The notes beneath the pieces were generated by a model, which did no database searches, had not been told where the DNA came from, and worked only from the letters and a program-made list of their open reading frames with translations. This document shows positions 57,907 through 64,000 of a stretch of 64,000 bases of DNA, piece by piece (position 1 is the first letter of the stretch; every line of letters starts with the position of its first letter). Made by a program: the position numbers and the translations under genes. The DNA comes from Nocardioides_C sp963700955. Its GTDB lineage: Bacteria > Actinomycetota > Actinomycetes > Propionibacteriales > Nocardioidaceae. The stretch covers positions 806,001 to 870,000 of the forward strand of contig CAVOZH010000012.1 in the NCBI GenBank assembly GCA_963700955.1, in the 5' to 3' direction.

Positions 57907-58752
57907 ATGCGACACGGCATCGTGCTCTTCACCAGTGACCGGGGCATCACGCCCGCCGCCGCGGCCCGGGCCGCCGAGGAGAACGGCTTCGACACGTTCT
58001 ACGTGCCGGAGCACACCCATATCCCGGTCAAGCGCGACGCCGCGCATCCCGGCACGGGCGACGCGACCCTCCCCGACGACCGCTACATGCGCACCCTCGA
58101 CCCCTGGGTGTCGCTGGCGACGGCGGCGGCGGTCACCTCGCGGATCCGGCTGTCGACGGCCGTCGCCCTCCCCGTCGAGTCCGACCCGATCACCCTTGCC
58201 AAGACCGTCGCCACCCTCGACCACCTCTCGGGCGGCCGGGTCACGCTCGGCGCCGGCTTCGGCTGGAACACCGACGAGCTGACCGACCACCACGTCCCCG
58301 CCGGCAGGCGGCGGACGGTGCTTCGCGAGTACGTCGAGGCCATGCGGGCGTTGTGGACCCAGGACGAGGCGTCGTACGCCGGAGAGTTCGTCTCCTTCGG
58401 CGCCTCCTGGGCCTGGCCCAAGCCCGTCCAGCCCCACCTCCCGCTCATGATCGGCGCCGGCGGCGGTCCCAAGACGTTCGCGTGGATCGCGGCTCACGCC
58501 GACGGCTGGATGACCACCCCCGTCGAGCAGGAGATCCCCACGAAGGCCCAGTCGCTCCACCAGGCCTGGGCCGACGCGGGCAGGTCGGGCCGACCCGAGA
58601 TCGCCGTACTCGCGGCCATGCGACCCTCGCCCGAAGACGTCACCGCGTGGGAGCAGGCCGGCGTCACCGAGATCATCTGGGGCCTGCCCGACAAGCCCGA
58701 GGAAGACGTGGTGGCGTTCCTGGGCCGCCACGCCCAGCGCCTCGGCCTGTGA
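57907..58752 (+). CDS. LLM-class F420-dependent oxidoreductase
   Basis: 281 residues from ATG 57907 (an ATG at 57898 lies inside the -10 and was not used). A luciferase-like TIM barrel: RHGIVLFTSDRGITPAAAARAAEENGFDTFYVPEHTHIP, then VTSRIRLSTAVALPVESDPITLAKTVATLDHLSGGRVTLGAGFGWNTDEL and IGAGGGPKTFAWIAAHADGWMT, typical of the F420-binding group (TIGR03619-like). Probable hydride transfer with F420 on a steroid or lipid-like substrate, suggested by the KstR-like operator. Leaderless by the TAGCAT spacing. Confidence 0.93.
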   Translation: MRHGIVLFTSDRGITPAAAARAAEENGFDTFYVPEHTHIPVKRDAAHPGTGDATLPDDRYMRTLDPWVSLATAAAVTSRIRLSTAVALPVESDPITLAKTVATLDHLSGGRVTLGAGFGWNTDELTDHHVPAGRRRTVLREYVEAMRALWTQDEASYAGEFVSFGASWAWPKPVQPHLPLMIGAGGGPKTFAWIAAHADGWMTTPVEQEIPTKAQSLHQAWADAGRSGRPEIAVLAAMRPSPEDVTAWEQAGVTEIIWGLPDKPEEDVVAFLGRHAQRLGL

Positions 58753-58759
58753 ACGCGGC

Positions 58760-58798
58760 GCAGCCGCGACACCCCGGATGTTCGAGCGCCGCGGCTGC
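58760..58798 (+). terminator. Possible bidirectional terminator
   Basis: GCAGCCGCG (58760-58768) and CGCGGCTGC (58790-58798) are perfect nine-base arms 21 bases apart, between the convergent genes ending at 58752 and 58826. A 21-base loop is long for a terminator, so this is tentative. Confidence 0.4.
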
Positions 58799-58825
58799 TG
58801 ACTTTCGAGCTGGACGCAGCCGCAC

Positions 58826-59689
58826 TCATCGCGGCGAGCGTGGCGCCTGCCTCACCGGGTTGCGCAGGACTCCCACGCCGGGGATCCGGCATTCCGCGAC
58901 GTCGCCGGGACGCACGTGGATCGCCCCTGGTGTTCCGGTGGAGATGATGTCGCCAGGGAACAGCGGCATCACCGCGCTGTGGAAGCTCACCAGGAATGCC
59001 GGGGAGTACCGCATCAGCCCGACGGTGTTGGTCCGGGTGTCGCTGTCGTTGACCACCGTCGACACCTCGACGTCGTCGAGCCGGCCTGCAGACTCGAGGA
59101 CCTCCTCGAGCGGCACGATCTCCGGGCCGAAGGAGAAGAACCCCGGGAAGTTCTTGGCGCGGGTCAGGAAGCGCGGGTTGCGCTGGAGGATGTCCTCAGC
59201 CGTCTGGTCGAGAACTGTGGTGACCCCGAAGACGTGGTCGAGCGCGTCCTCCTCCGACACGTTGCGGCAGTAGCGCCCGATGACGAGGCCGAGCTCGCCC
59301 TCGGCGGTCGTGCGCTCGCTCTGGTGCGGCAGCGGGATCGGGTCGTCCGGACCGATGATGGTGTGGTCGGCCTTGATGAACGACGCCGGCTCCTCGGGCA
59401 CCGACTCGGCAAGGTCGGCCGCGTGGTCGACGTAGTTCAGCCCGATGCCCCAGATCTTGCGCGGATGCCGGTACGGCGCGCCGAAGCGGACGTCGCCACG
59501 TGGCCGGAACACCTCGCCCGGTGACGCCTCCGCCGCCTTCACCAACGCGCCGTAGAGGTCGTCGGAGATGATCGCCATCACGTCGTCCGGCGCCTCGGGC
59601 ATCAGGTCCGTGGCGCGCGCGACTCCTCGCTCGGGATGGACGATGGCGGCATGCTCGGTGCCGTCGAGGACGATGGTGCCAAGGTGCAT
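58826..59689 (-). CDS. Fumarylacetoacetate hydrolase (FAH) family protein
   Basis: 287 residues from ATG 59687-59689 after GGGGAGAA. The FAH fold fills the C-terminal 210 residues: KIWGIGLNYVDHAADLA, FIKADHTIIGPDDPIPLP, the metal-binding TTAEGELGLVIGRYCRNVSEEDAL (Glu-x-Glu), and STGTPGAI with a conserved Thr-Gly-Thr-Pro loop. These are the marks of 2-keto-hydroxy-hepta or acylpyruvate hydrolases that cut C-C bonds in aromatic or steroid breakdown. The pathway is unclear; it converges with the F420 oxidoreductase gene. Confidence 0.9.
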   Translation of the reverse strand: MHLGTIVLDGTEHAAIVHPERGVARATDLMPEAPDDVMAIISDDLYGALVKAAEASPGEVFRPRGDVRFGAPYRHPRKIWGIGLNYVDHAADLAESVPEEPASFIKADHTIIGPDDPIPLPHQSERTTAEGELGLVIGRYCRNVSEEDALDHVFGVTTVLDQTAEDILQRNPRFLTRAKNFPGFFSFGPEIVPLEEVLESAGRLDDVEVSTVVNDSDTRTNTVGLMRYSPAFLVSFHSAVMPLFPGDIISTGTPGAIHVRPGDVAECRIPGVGVLRNPVRQAPRSPR

Positions 59690-59731
59690 GAGTTCTCCCC
59701 GTTGTCTTCACCTGGCCTGGGACGATACCTG

Positions 59732-60616
59732 CTAGTCCGGGGCGCGGGTCGCGTCGAACGAAGCCGGCTTCGCGTGGTCGCGCGTGACCAGGAAGTACTC
59801 GCCGATCATGTCGCCGAGCAACGCGCCGCCGGTGATGTCGCTCGGCACGTGGCCCGCCATGTAGACGCGGGAGTAGGCGATCTCGTCCTCGGTCCACCGG
59901 TAGTCGGCTGCCCGGTGAGGCACGAAGTAGGACAGGTAGGTCCTCGATGCCGCACCACCGCTGGCGTGCCGCGAGGGGTAGGAGCACGGGCACACCTGCC
60001 CGGGCTTCACGGTGTGGTCGGGCCGGAGCGACGGGTCCACGACGTACGGCGCGGACTGCTGGTACCTGGTCCCGAGGGCGTCGGCGACGTTCTTCGACAT
60101 CTTGAGCATGTCGTCCACGGCCTGCTTACGACCGTCACCGGCGGACTGGCTGAGCATCTCCGCCTGGTCGTGCACTGCGAGCTTCCAGACGTCCTTCTTG
60201 CCGTGCACCTCGAGCCAGGTGGCGGCCGCCTTGCCCGCTGCGGTCCGATGCGGCGCGAGCGCCTGCACCTGGCGGATCTCGGCCCTCCGCTCCGTCGCCG
60301 AGGGCGGTCCGGGCAGGTTGCGCTCGACCCAGGTCACGAACTGCGCGTCGTGGGCCCGGGTGTCGTGCGACGCCCACCACTGGGCCATCATCGTCCGGGC
60401 CGTCGTCTCCTGGTGGTCGATCTCTGCGCCGATCGGCGCCACGGCCGGGTCAGGGAAGAGCGCAGGCGGCGGGTCGGCCTCGATCCGGTCCTTGGCGGAG
60501 GTGTTCCCGAAGGCCCCGTAGGCCCAGGGGCCCACCGCTCCGACGAGGATGGCGATCACCGCGAGTGCCCCCACGACGGCGTACCGGTTCTTCAGGCTCC
60601 ATCGGGAGCGGCTCAT
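59732..60616 (-). CDS. PAP2-family phosphatase, membrane-anchored
   Basis: 294 residues from ATG 60614-60616. One N-terminal membrane segment (YAVVGALAVIAILVGAVGPWAYGAF), then an extracytoplasmic helical domain. The phosphatase motifs are at the end: PSRHASGGAAS (second motif) and SRVYMAGHVPSDITGG (third motif with the catalytic His). The usual first motif is weaker. Overlaps the VTC gene by ATGA. Third gene of a DUF4956-VTC-PAP2 set, so it may cut polyphosphate or a lipid phosphate in polyphosphate metabolism (inference). Confidence 0.85.
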   Translation of the reverse strand: MSRSRWSLKNRYAVVGALAVIAILVGAVGPWAYGAFGNTSAKDRIEADPPPALFPDPAVAPIGAEIDHQETTARTMMAQWWASHDTRAHDAQFVTWVERNLPGPPSATERRAEIRQVQALAPHRTAAGKAAATWLEVHGKKDVWKLAVHDQAEMLSQSAGDGRKQAVDDMLKMSKNVADALGTRYQQSAPYVVDPSLRPDHTVKPGQVCPCSYPSRHASGGAASRTYLSYFVPHRAADYRWTEDEIAYSRVYMAGHVPSDITGGALLGDMIGEYFLVTRDHAKPASFDATRAPD

Positions 60617-61416
60617 GCTGACTTCTCCTGACCCAGGTCGTTGGTGACGGCGTGCAACGCGCGGCCGCGCAGCCGCCGTACGTCGTTGTCGGCGATGTCG
60701 TGACGCAGCAGCGAGGCGGCGGAGACGTACTTGCTGAACGAGCGCGGCCTCGCACCCGCGGAGGTGAGCACACGGTCTGCCGCCGAAGGCCGGAGGCCGC
60801 CCTTGGTCTCGATCAGCACCCAGTTGTCGTCCACCCAGACCCGACCGCCGTCGAGTCGGCAGTCGACGCCCCAGTCGAGGGTCACCCGCATGCCGTGCTC
60901 GGTGTCGGCCAGGGTCACTCGCCGGTAGTCGACCTCCATGGAGGGCTGAAGCTCCTCGATGTCCACGTCGACACCCCGTCCGGCGAGGACGCCGGCGACG
61001 AACTCCGCTTCCGCACCGTCCAGACGGCCGTGCCTGGCAGGGTCGCTCGGTGCGACGGCCTTCAAGGTCACCCCTCGTCCGTCCTTGGTCTTGACCTCGA
61101 TCCGGCACAGCCCGTCCTCGACGTACAGGCGGCTGCGAACCTTCCAGCGTCTGCGCCGCCGCTGGACGTGGTCACGGCAGGCGTCGAGCTGTGGGGTGTC
61201 GAAGTAGATGCTGGTGTACGAGGTGGAGGAGCGACCGTCGATGCCGAGGACCCGGAAGTCCCTCGGGAGGTCGCGGAGGAACGTCGCGGCGACGTCGCGA
61301 CTCACGAGGTACTTGCGGTCGACGCGCTCGAGCTGTTCCGCGCGGTCGAGGACCTCGGCGAGTCCGACCGTGCCGAACCCCGAGACGTCGAGGGGGGAAG
61401 GGCCGTCACCGTGCAT
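60613..61416 (-). CDS. VTC-domain polyphosphate polymerase-like protein
   Basis: 267 residues. VTC tunnel domain: LERVDRKYLVSRDVAATFL (about 29-47), STSYTSIYFDTPQLDACRDHVQRRRRRWKVRSRLYVEDGLCRIEVKTKDGRG (about 63-115) with the basic Arg/Lys and Glu residues that bind polyphosphate and metal, and GVDCRLDGGRVWVDDNWVLIETKG. Overlaps the DUF4956 gene by 11 bases and the PAP2 gene by four. In bacteria, VTC proteins next to DUF4956 are the usual pair. Likely makes or handles polyphosphate. Confidence 0.9.
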   Translation of the reverse strand: MHGDGPSPLDVSGFGTVGLAEVLDRAEQLERVDRKYLVSRDVAATFLRDLPRDFRVLGIDGRSSTSYTSIYFDTPQLDACRDHVQRRRRRWKVRSRLYVEDGLCRIEVKTKDGRGVTLKAVAPSDPARHGRLDGAEAEFVAGVLAGRGVDVDIEELQPSMEVDYRRVTLADTEHGMRVTLDWGVDCRLDGGRVWVDDNWVLIETKGGLRPSAADRVLTSAGARPRSFSKYVSAASLLRHDIADNDVRRLRGRALHAVTNDLGQEKSA

Positions 61417-62065
61417 CGGTGCGCTCGCTCTCCAGCATGTCGACGCGTTGCACCGACGCGTTCGCGTCCGCCCACTGCCACCAGGAGTCCTGGACGGTGT
61501 ACCTCACCGAGACCCGGGTGGTCTCACGGACGAAGTCCACCTCGTCGATCGTCACGCTCAGCGGCTCCAGCGAGAGCCGGCTTCGCAGCTCCGCGGTGGC
61601 CGACTCCACGTCGGTGAAGACGTGGTCGAGGGTGAGGCGCATGACCCGGCTCGGCCAGGTCGACCTCGACTCGTCGGTCACCCAGATCGCGACCAGCAGC
61701 ACCACGTTGAGTGCGACGACCACCAAGAGGTTGCGTTCGGGAAGTCCGTTGACCAGGGCCAGCACGAGGGCGACGAACGTGTAGGCGACGTCCTTCAACG
61801 TGAACGCGGCGCTGCGGAGCCGCACCAGGCTGAGCAGGCCGAACAGGCCGAACCCGATGCCGGTCGGGAAGTCGCCCGAGCCGATCGCGCTCACCGCGGC
61901 GAAGAGACCGACGTTCAACGCCGTGAACACCAGCGTCATCTCCGGCGCCGCGACACGGCGGCGGTACAGCCACCCGACGAGCACCAGCATCGACACGACG
62001 TCGAGGCCCAGCCGACCGAGGCTGCCCGCCTCACCGGCGAGACCCGTCAGGAGTTGCTGCAGCAT
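61406..62065 (-). CDS. DUF4956 family membrane protein
   Basis: 219 residues from ATG 62063-62065. Four membrane segments in the first 130 residues (VVSMLVLVGWLY, MTLVFTALNVGLFAAVSAIG, GFGLFGLLSLVRLRSAAFTLKDVAYTFVALVLALVNG, LLVVVALNVVLLVAIW), followed by a soluble C-terminal domain. The LRSAAFTLKDVAYTFVALVLALVNG stretch is the DUF4956 hallmark. First gene of the polyphosphate cluster with the VTC gene, whose start it overlaps. Confidence 0.9.
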   Translation of the reverse strand: MLQQLLTGLAGEAGSLGRLGLDVVSMLVLVGWLYRRRVAAPEMTLVFTALNVGLFAAVSAIGSGDFPTGIGFGLFGLLSLVRLRSAAFTLKDVAYTFVALVLALVNGLPERNLLVVVALNVVLLVAIWVTDESRSTWPSRVMRLTLDHVFTDVESATAELRSRLSLEPLSVTIDEVDFVRETTRVSVRYTVQDSWWQWADANASVQRVDMLESERTDAR

Positions 62066-62152
62066 GCGTCCTTGTCCTTCCGCCGAATATCAAGGACAAA
62101 AGTAGGAAGACAACATGAAGAGTGGATGAAGTCTCCACCCGCCGCGTCCTCG

Positions 62153-63634
62153 TCAGCTCGCGCTCGGGCCCTCTCCTGCGGCGTGGGCCTCGGTCGCCAG
62201 GGGCAGCAGGACCGTCACGGTCATGGCCTCGCCGTGGGTGCATGGAACCGCGTGGAGCAGTCCGGAACGCTCGTGCCTGCCGGCGTGGCACAGGCGGAGC
62301 TCCCCGCCCGCGCGTACGACGATGCTCTCGACGAGCGAGAGGCCGAGCCCGAAACCCTCCTGCGGACGCGCCTCCGCGGACCGGGTGAACCGGTGGGTCG
62401 CCGTCGCCAGCATGTCGGCGTCCATGCCCGGGCCGCTGTCCGAGACGGCGAGGCGCGCGCAACCGGACACCTTGTCGACCGTGACGGTCACCGGTGGAGC
62501 TCCATGGCGTGCCGCGTTGTCGAGGAGGTTCCCGACGATCTGGGAGACCTGCATGGCCCCGAGGGCGACGTCCACGGGCGGGGCGGTCACCACCCGGACC
62601 GGTGCAGGGGCGCTCGCGTCGCGGGGCGCCCGCGCCAGGGCGTTGCGCCGCGACACCTCGTGCTCGGCGACCTCGGCCAGGTCCGACGCCCCCTCGTCAG
62701 CGGCTCCCGCTCCCTGCGCGCCGACGTGGAGCAGCTGCTCCGCGAGCTTCGTGAGGCGTACGACGTCGGTCTCGACCTCCGCGAGCACGGCCTCGTGCTC
62801 CTCGAGCGACCGGGTACGCCTCCGCGCGAGCTGCACCCGAGTCTTGAGCAGCGTGAGCGGGGTACGCAGCTCGTGGCTGGCGTCGTTGACGAAGCGACGC
62901 TCCCGCTCGAGGGCGTCCTCGAGGGCGTCGAGCATGGCGTTGAGGGTGTGCCCGAGGCGGGTGACCTCGTCGTCGCGCTCGTCGGGGACGTCGAGCCGCA
63001 CACCCGAGGCGCCGGCGATGATGTCCTCGGCCTGGGAGCGGTAGCGCTCGACCGGGCGCAGCGCGAACTTGGCCAGGCGCTCCCCGACGAGCGCCGTGAC
63101 GAGCATCGCGCCCACGCCCGCGGCGGCCAGCTGGCCGAGCAGCTCCAGGAGGGCTTCGTCCCGGTGGTCCCTGCGCACGGCCACGACGAGGACCGCCGCC
63201 TGCTGGGGCTTGTCGTGAGGAAGCGCCGTCGCGAGGGCGCGCAACGGCCGGTTGTTGATCGGGAGCAGCCGGCCGATGTCCCGCCGTACCGGCTCCTCGA
63301 GCGCCTGCTCGACGGTCGCGGGGGTCACGATCGGCTTGGCGCCGAGGGTGGGGCTGTATGCGAGCACGCGACCGTCGCGGCTCATCACCTGGAAGAGCTG
63401 GTTTCCCACGACCGGAGGTGCCCCTGCGGCCAGCTGTCCCGAGGGGGTGACCAGCGGCGTGATCACGCTCGAGACATCGGCGAGCTCGGCGTTCACCTGC
63501 CGGTCCAGGGCGAAGTCGACGCGCCAGTACACGAACGCGCCGGCAGCTGTGAGCACCACGAACATGGTCGCCGAGAAGCCGGCGACGAGACGGACGCGAA
63601 GCGGCAGCCGAGCGAGCCGGGCACGGAGGGTCAT
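62153..63634 (-). CDS. Membrane sensor histidine kinase
   Basis: 493 residues from ATG 63632-63634, which overlaps the response regulator stop by ATGA. Two membrane segments (about 12-36 and about 167-186) enclose a 130-residue sensor loop, then HAMP (about 187-240), the dimerisation domain with the phospho-His254 in DASHELRTPLT, and the ATPase motifs N NLLDNAARHG, G1 DSGPGMD and G2 GFGLGLSLVE. The sensor loop (PSGQLAAGAPPVVGNQLFQVMSRDGRVLAYSP) is of the HisKA/EnvZ-like class; signal unknown. Confidence 0.94.
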   Translation of the reverse strand: MTLRARLARLPLRVRLVAGFSATMFVVLTAAGAFVYWRVDFALDRQVNAELADVSSVITPLVTPSGQLAAGAPPVVGNQLFQVMSRDGRVLAYSPTLGAKPIVTPATVEQALEEPVRRDIGRLLPINNRPLRALATALPHDKPQQAAVLVVAVRRDHRDEALLELLGQLAAAGVGAMLVTALVGERLAKFALRPVERYRSQAEDIIAGASGVRLDVPDERDDEVTRLGHTLNAMLDALEDALERERRFVNDASHELRTPLTLLKTRVQLARRRTRSLEEHEAVLAEVETDVVRLTKLAEQLLHVGAQGAGAADEGASDLAEVAEHEVSRRNALARAPRDASAPAPVRVVTAPPVDVALGAMQVSQIVGNLLDNAARHGAPPVTVTVDKVSGCARLAVSDSGPGMDADMLATATHRFTRSAEARPQEGFGLGLSLVESIVVRAGGELRLCHAGRHERSGLLHAVPCTHGEAMTVTVLLPLATEAHAAGEGPSAS

Positions 63635-64000
63635 CGCGCGTCGATGCGGTAGCCGGCGCCCCGCAGGGTCGTGATCGTGCTCGTGCCGAAGGGGCGGTCG
63701 ATCTTGGCCCGGAGGCTGGCGACGTGGACATCGATCACGTTGCTCTTGATGTCGGTGTCGCCGTCCCAGACCTCGTCGAGGATGGCGTACCTCGTGACGA
63801 GCCGCCCGACCCGCCGCATGAGGAGCTCGAGGATGTCGAACTCCCGCGCGGAGAGCTCGATCTCCACGCCGTTGCGCGTCGTCCGTCTCGACAGCGGGTC
63901 GAGGACCAGGTCGTCGACCTGGAGCGGCTTCTCCTCCTCGTCGCCGGTTGCGCGCCGGTGCAGCGCTCGCAGCCGCGCGAACAGCTCCTCGAGGTCGAAG
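63631..64000 (-). CDS. OmpR/PhoB-family response regulator, N-terminus cut by window edge
   Basis: Only the last 122 codons are in the window: the end of the receiver/linker (FDLEELFARLRALHRRATG) and a complete winged-helix effector domain (VEIELSAREFDILELLMRRVGRLVTRYAILDEVWDGDTDIKSNVIDVHVASLRAKIDRPFGTSTITTLRGAGYRIDAR). The receiver with its phospho-Asp lies outside. Coupled by ATGA overlap to the histidine kinase. The family is OmpR/PhoB, not NarL, so it is not a DosR-type regulator. Confidence 0.93.
   Translation of the reverse strand, partial: FDLEELFARLRALHRRATGDEEEKPLQVDDLVLDPLSRRTTRNGVEIELSAREFDILELLMRRVGRLVTRYAILDEVWDGDTDIKSNVIDVHVASLRAKIDRPFGTSTITTLRGAGYRIDAR

Noticed and set aside
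1..64000. tRNA, rRNA, CRISPR array, insertion sequence, integrase or phage genes
   Set aside because: Searched by eye for CCA-type tRNA ends, 16S/23S landmarks, regular spaced repeats, DDE/serine/tyrosine recombinase motifs; none found.

Overview
The window looks like chromosomal DNA of a high-GC actinobacterium, most likely a member of the Nocardioidaceae (Nocardioides-like). The reasons are about 70% G+C, heavy GTG start use, many ATGA/GTGA gene overlaps, F420-type luciferase-like oxidoreductase, TIGR03086/DinB-type mycothiol-fold proteins, a WS/DGAT acyltransferase, a BTAD (SARP-like) regulator, IdeR-, KstR- and DosR-like operator sequences, and many promoters with a TAGCCT-like -10 seven or so bases before the start codon (leaderless genes). 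The genus is inference. I see no tRNA, rRNA, CRISPR, transposase or prophage. Both ends cut a gene: an SRAP (YedK) gene at the left and an OmpR-type response regulator at the right.

Layout. 1-4 kb: SRAP protein, a degenerate GGDEF protein, and a divergent sigma factor fused to an anti-sigma zinc finger, a membrane segment and a repeat-rich extracytoplasmic tail. 4-9.5 kb: a T-box leader with an Asp (GAC) specifier in front of an archaeal-type AspRS, then DoxX, aroA, rsgA and a rhodanese. 9.5-14.4 kb: DUF2231, hisN, a membrane protein, a CBS protein, FKBP, S4 protein, DUF445. 14.4-18.3 kb: an iron ABC importer operon under an IdeR/DtxR-like box. 18.4-25.2 kb: a tightly overlapped operon of a repeat peptide, an acyl-CoA synthetase, E1 alpha, E1 beta, an E2 with two E3/E1-binding domains, an acyl carrier protein, and an AI-2E transporter. 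25-34.7 kb: MFS exporter, universal stress protein divergent from a CBS-BON protein, DinB-fold protein, a VOC/ECF-sigma/TIGR03086 operon, LrgAB pair, an M15-like protein and a BTAD regulator. 34.7-38.9 kb: a 1387-residue patatin-related membrane protein. 38.9-45.3 kb: a four-gene 2-oxoacid oxidoreductase operon with a GltD-like flavoprotein, a patatin and a metallo-hydrolase. 45.4-56.5 kb: FtsH, SGNH hydrolase, monooxygenase, Asp-rich secreted protein, beta-CASP nuclease, M23 peptidase, DNA polymerase IV, amidase, WS/DGAT. 56.6-64 kb: hemerythrin-like protein, HTH protein, F420 oxidoreductase, FAH-family hydrolase, a polyphosphate cluster (DUF4956-VTC-PAP2) and a histidine kinase/response regulator pair.

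How it fits together. Nine intergenic sites resemble the DosR/DevR dormancy box (local consensus GGGACCTTCGGCCC). They sit before the rhodanese, both CBS genes and the universal stress gene, the acyl-CoA synthetase/E1-E2-ACP operon, a two-TM protein, the oxidoreductase operon, FtsH and a metallo-hydrolase, the beta-CASP nuclease and the WS/DGAT. These functions match the known mycobacterial DosR regulon (universal stress, CBS, triacylglycerol synthesis), so I read much of the window as a hypoxia/redox regulon. The other standout is the Asp-specific translational T-box, whose complete alternative structures can be drawn from the sequence.
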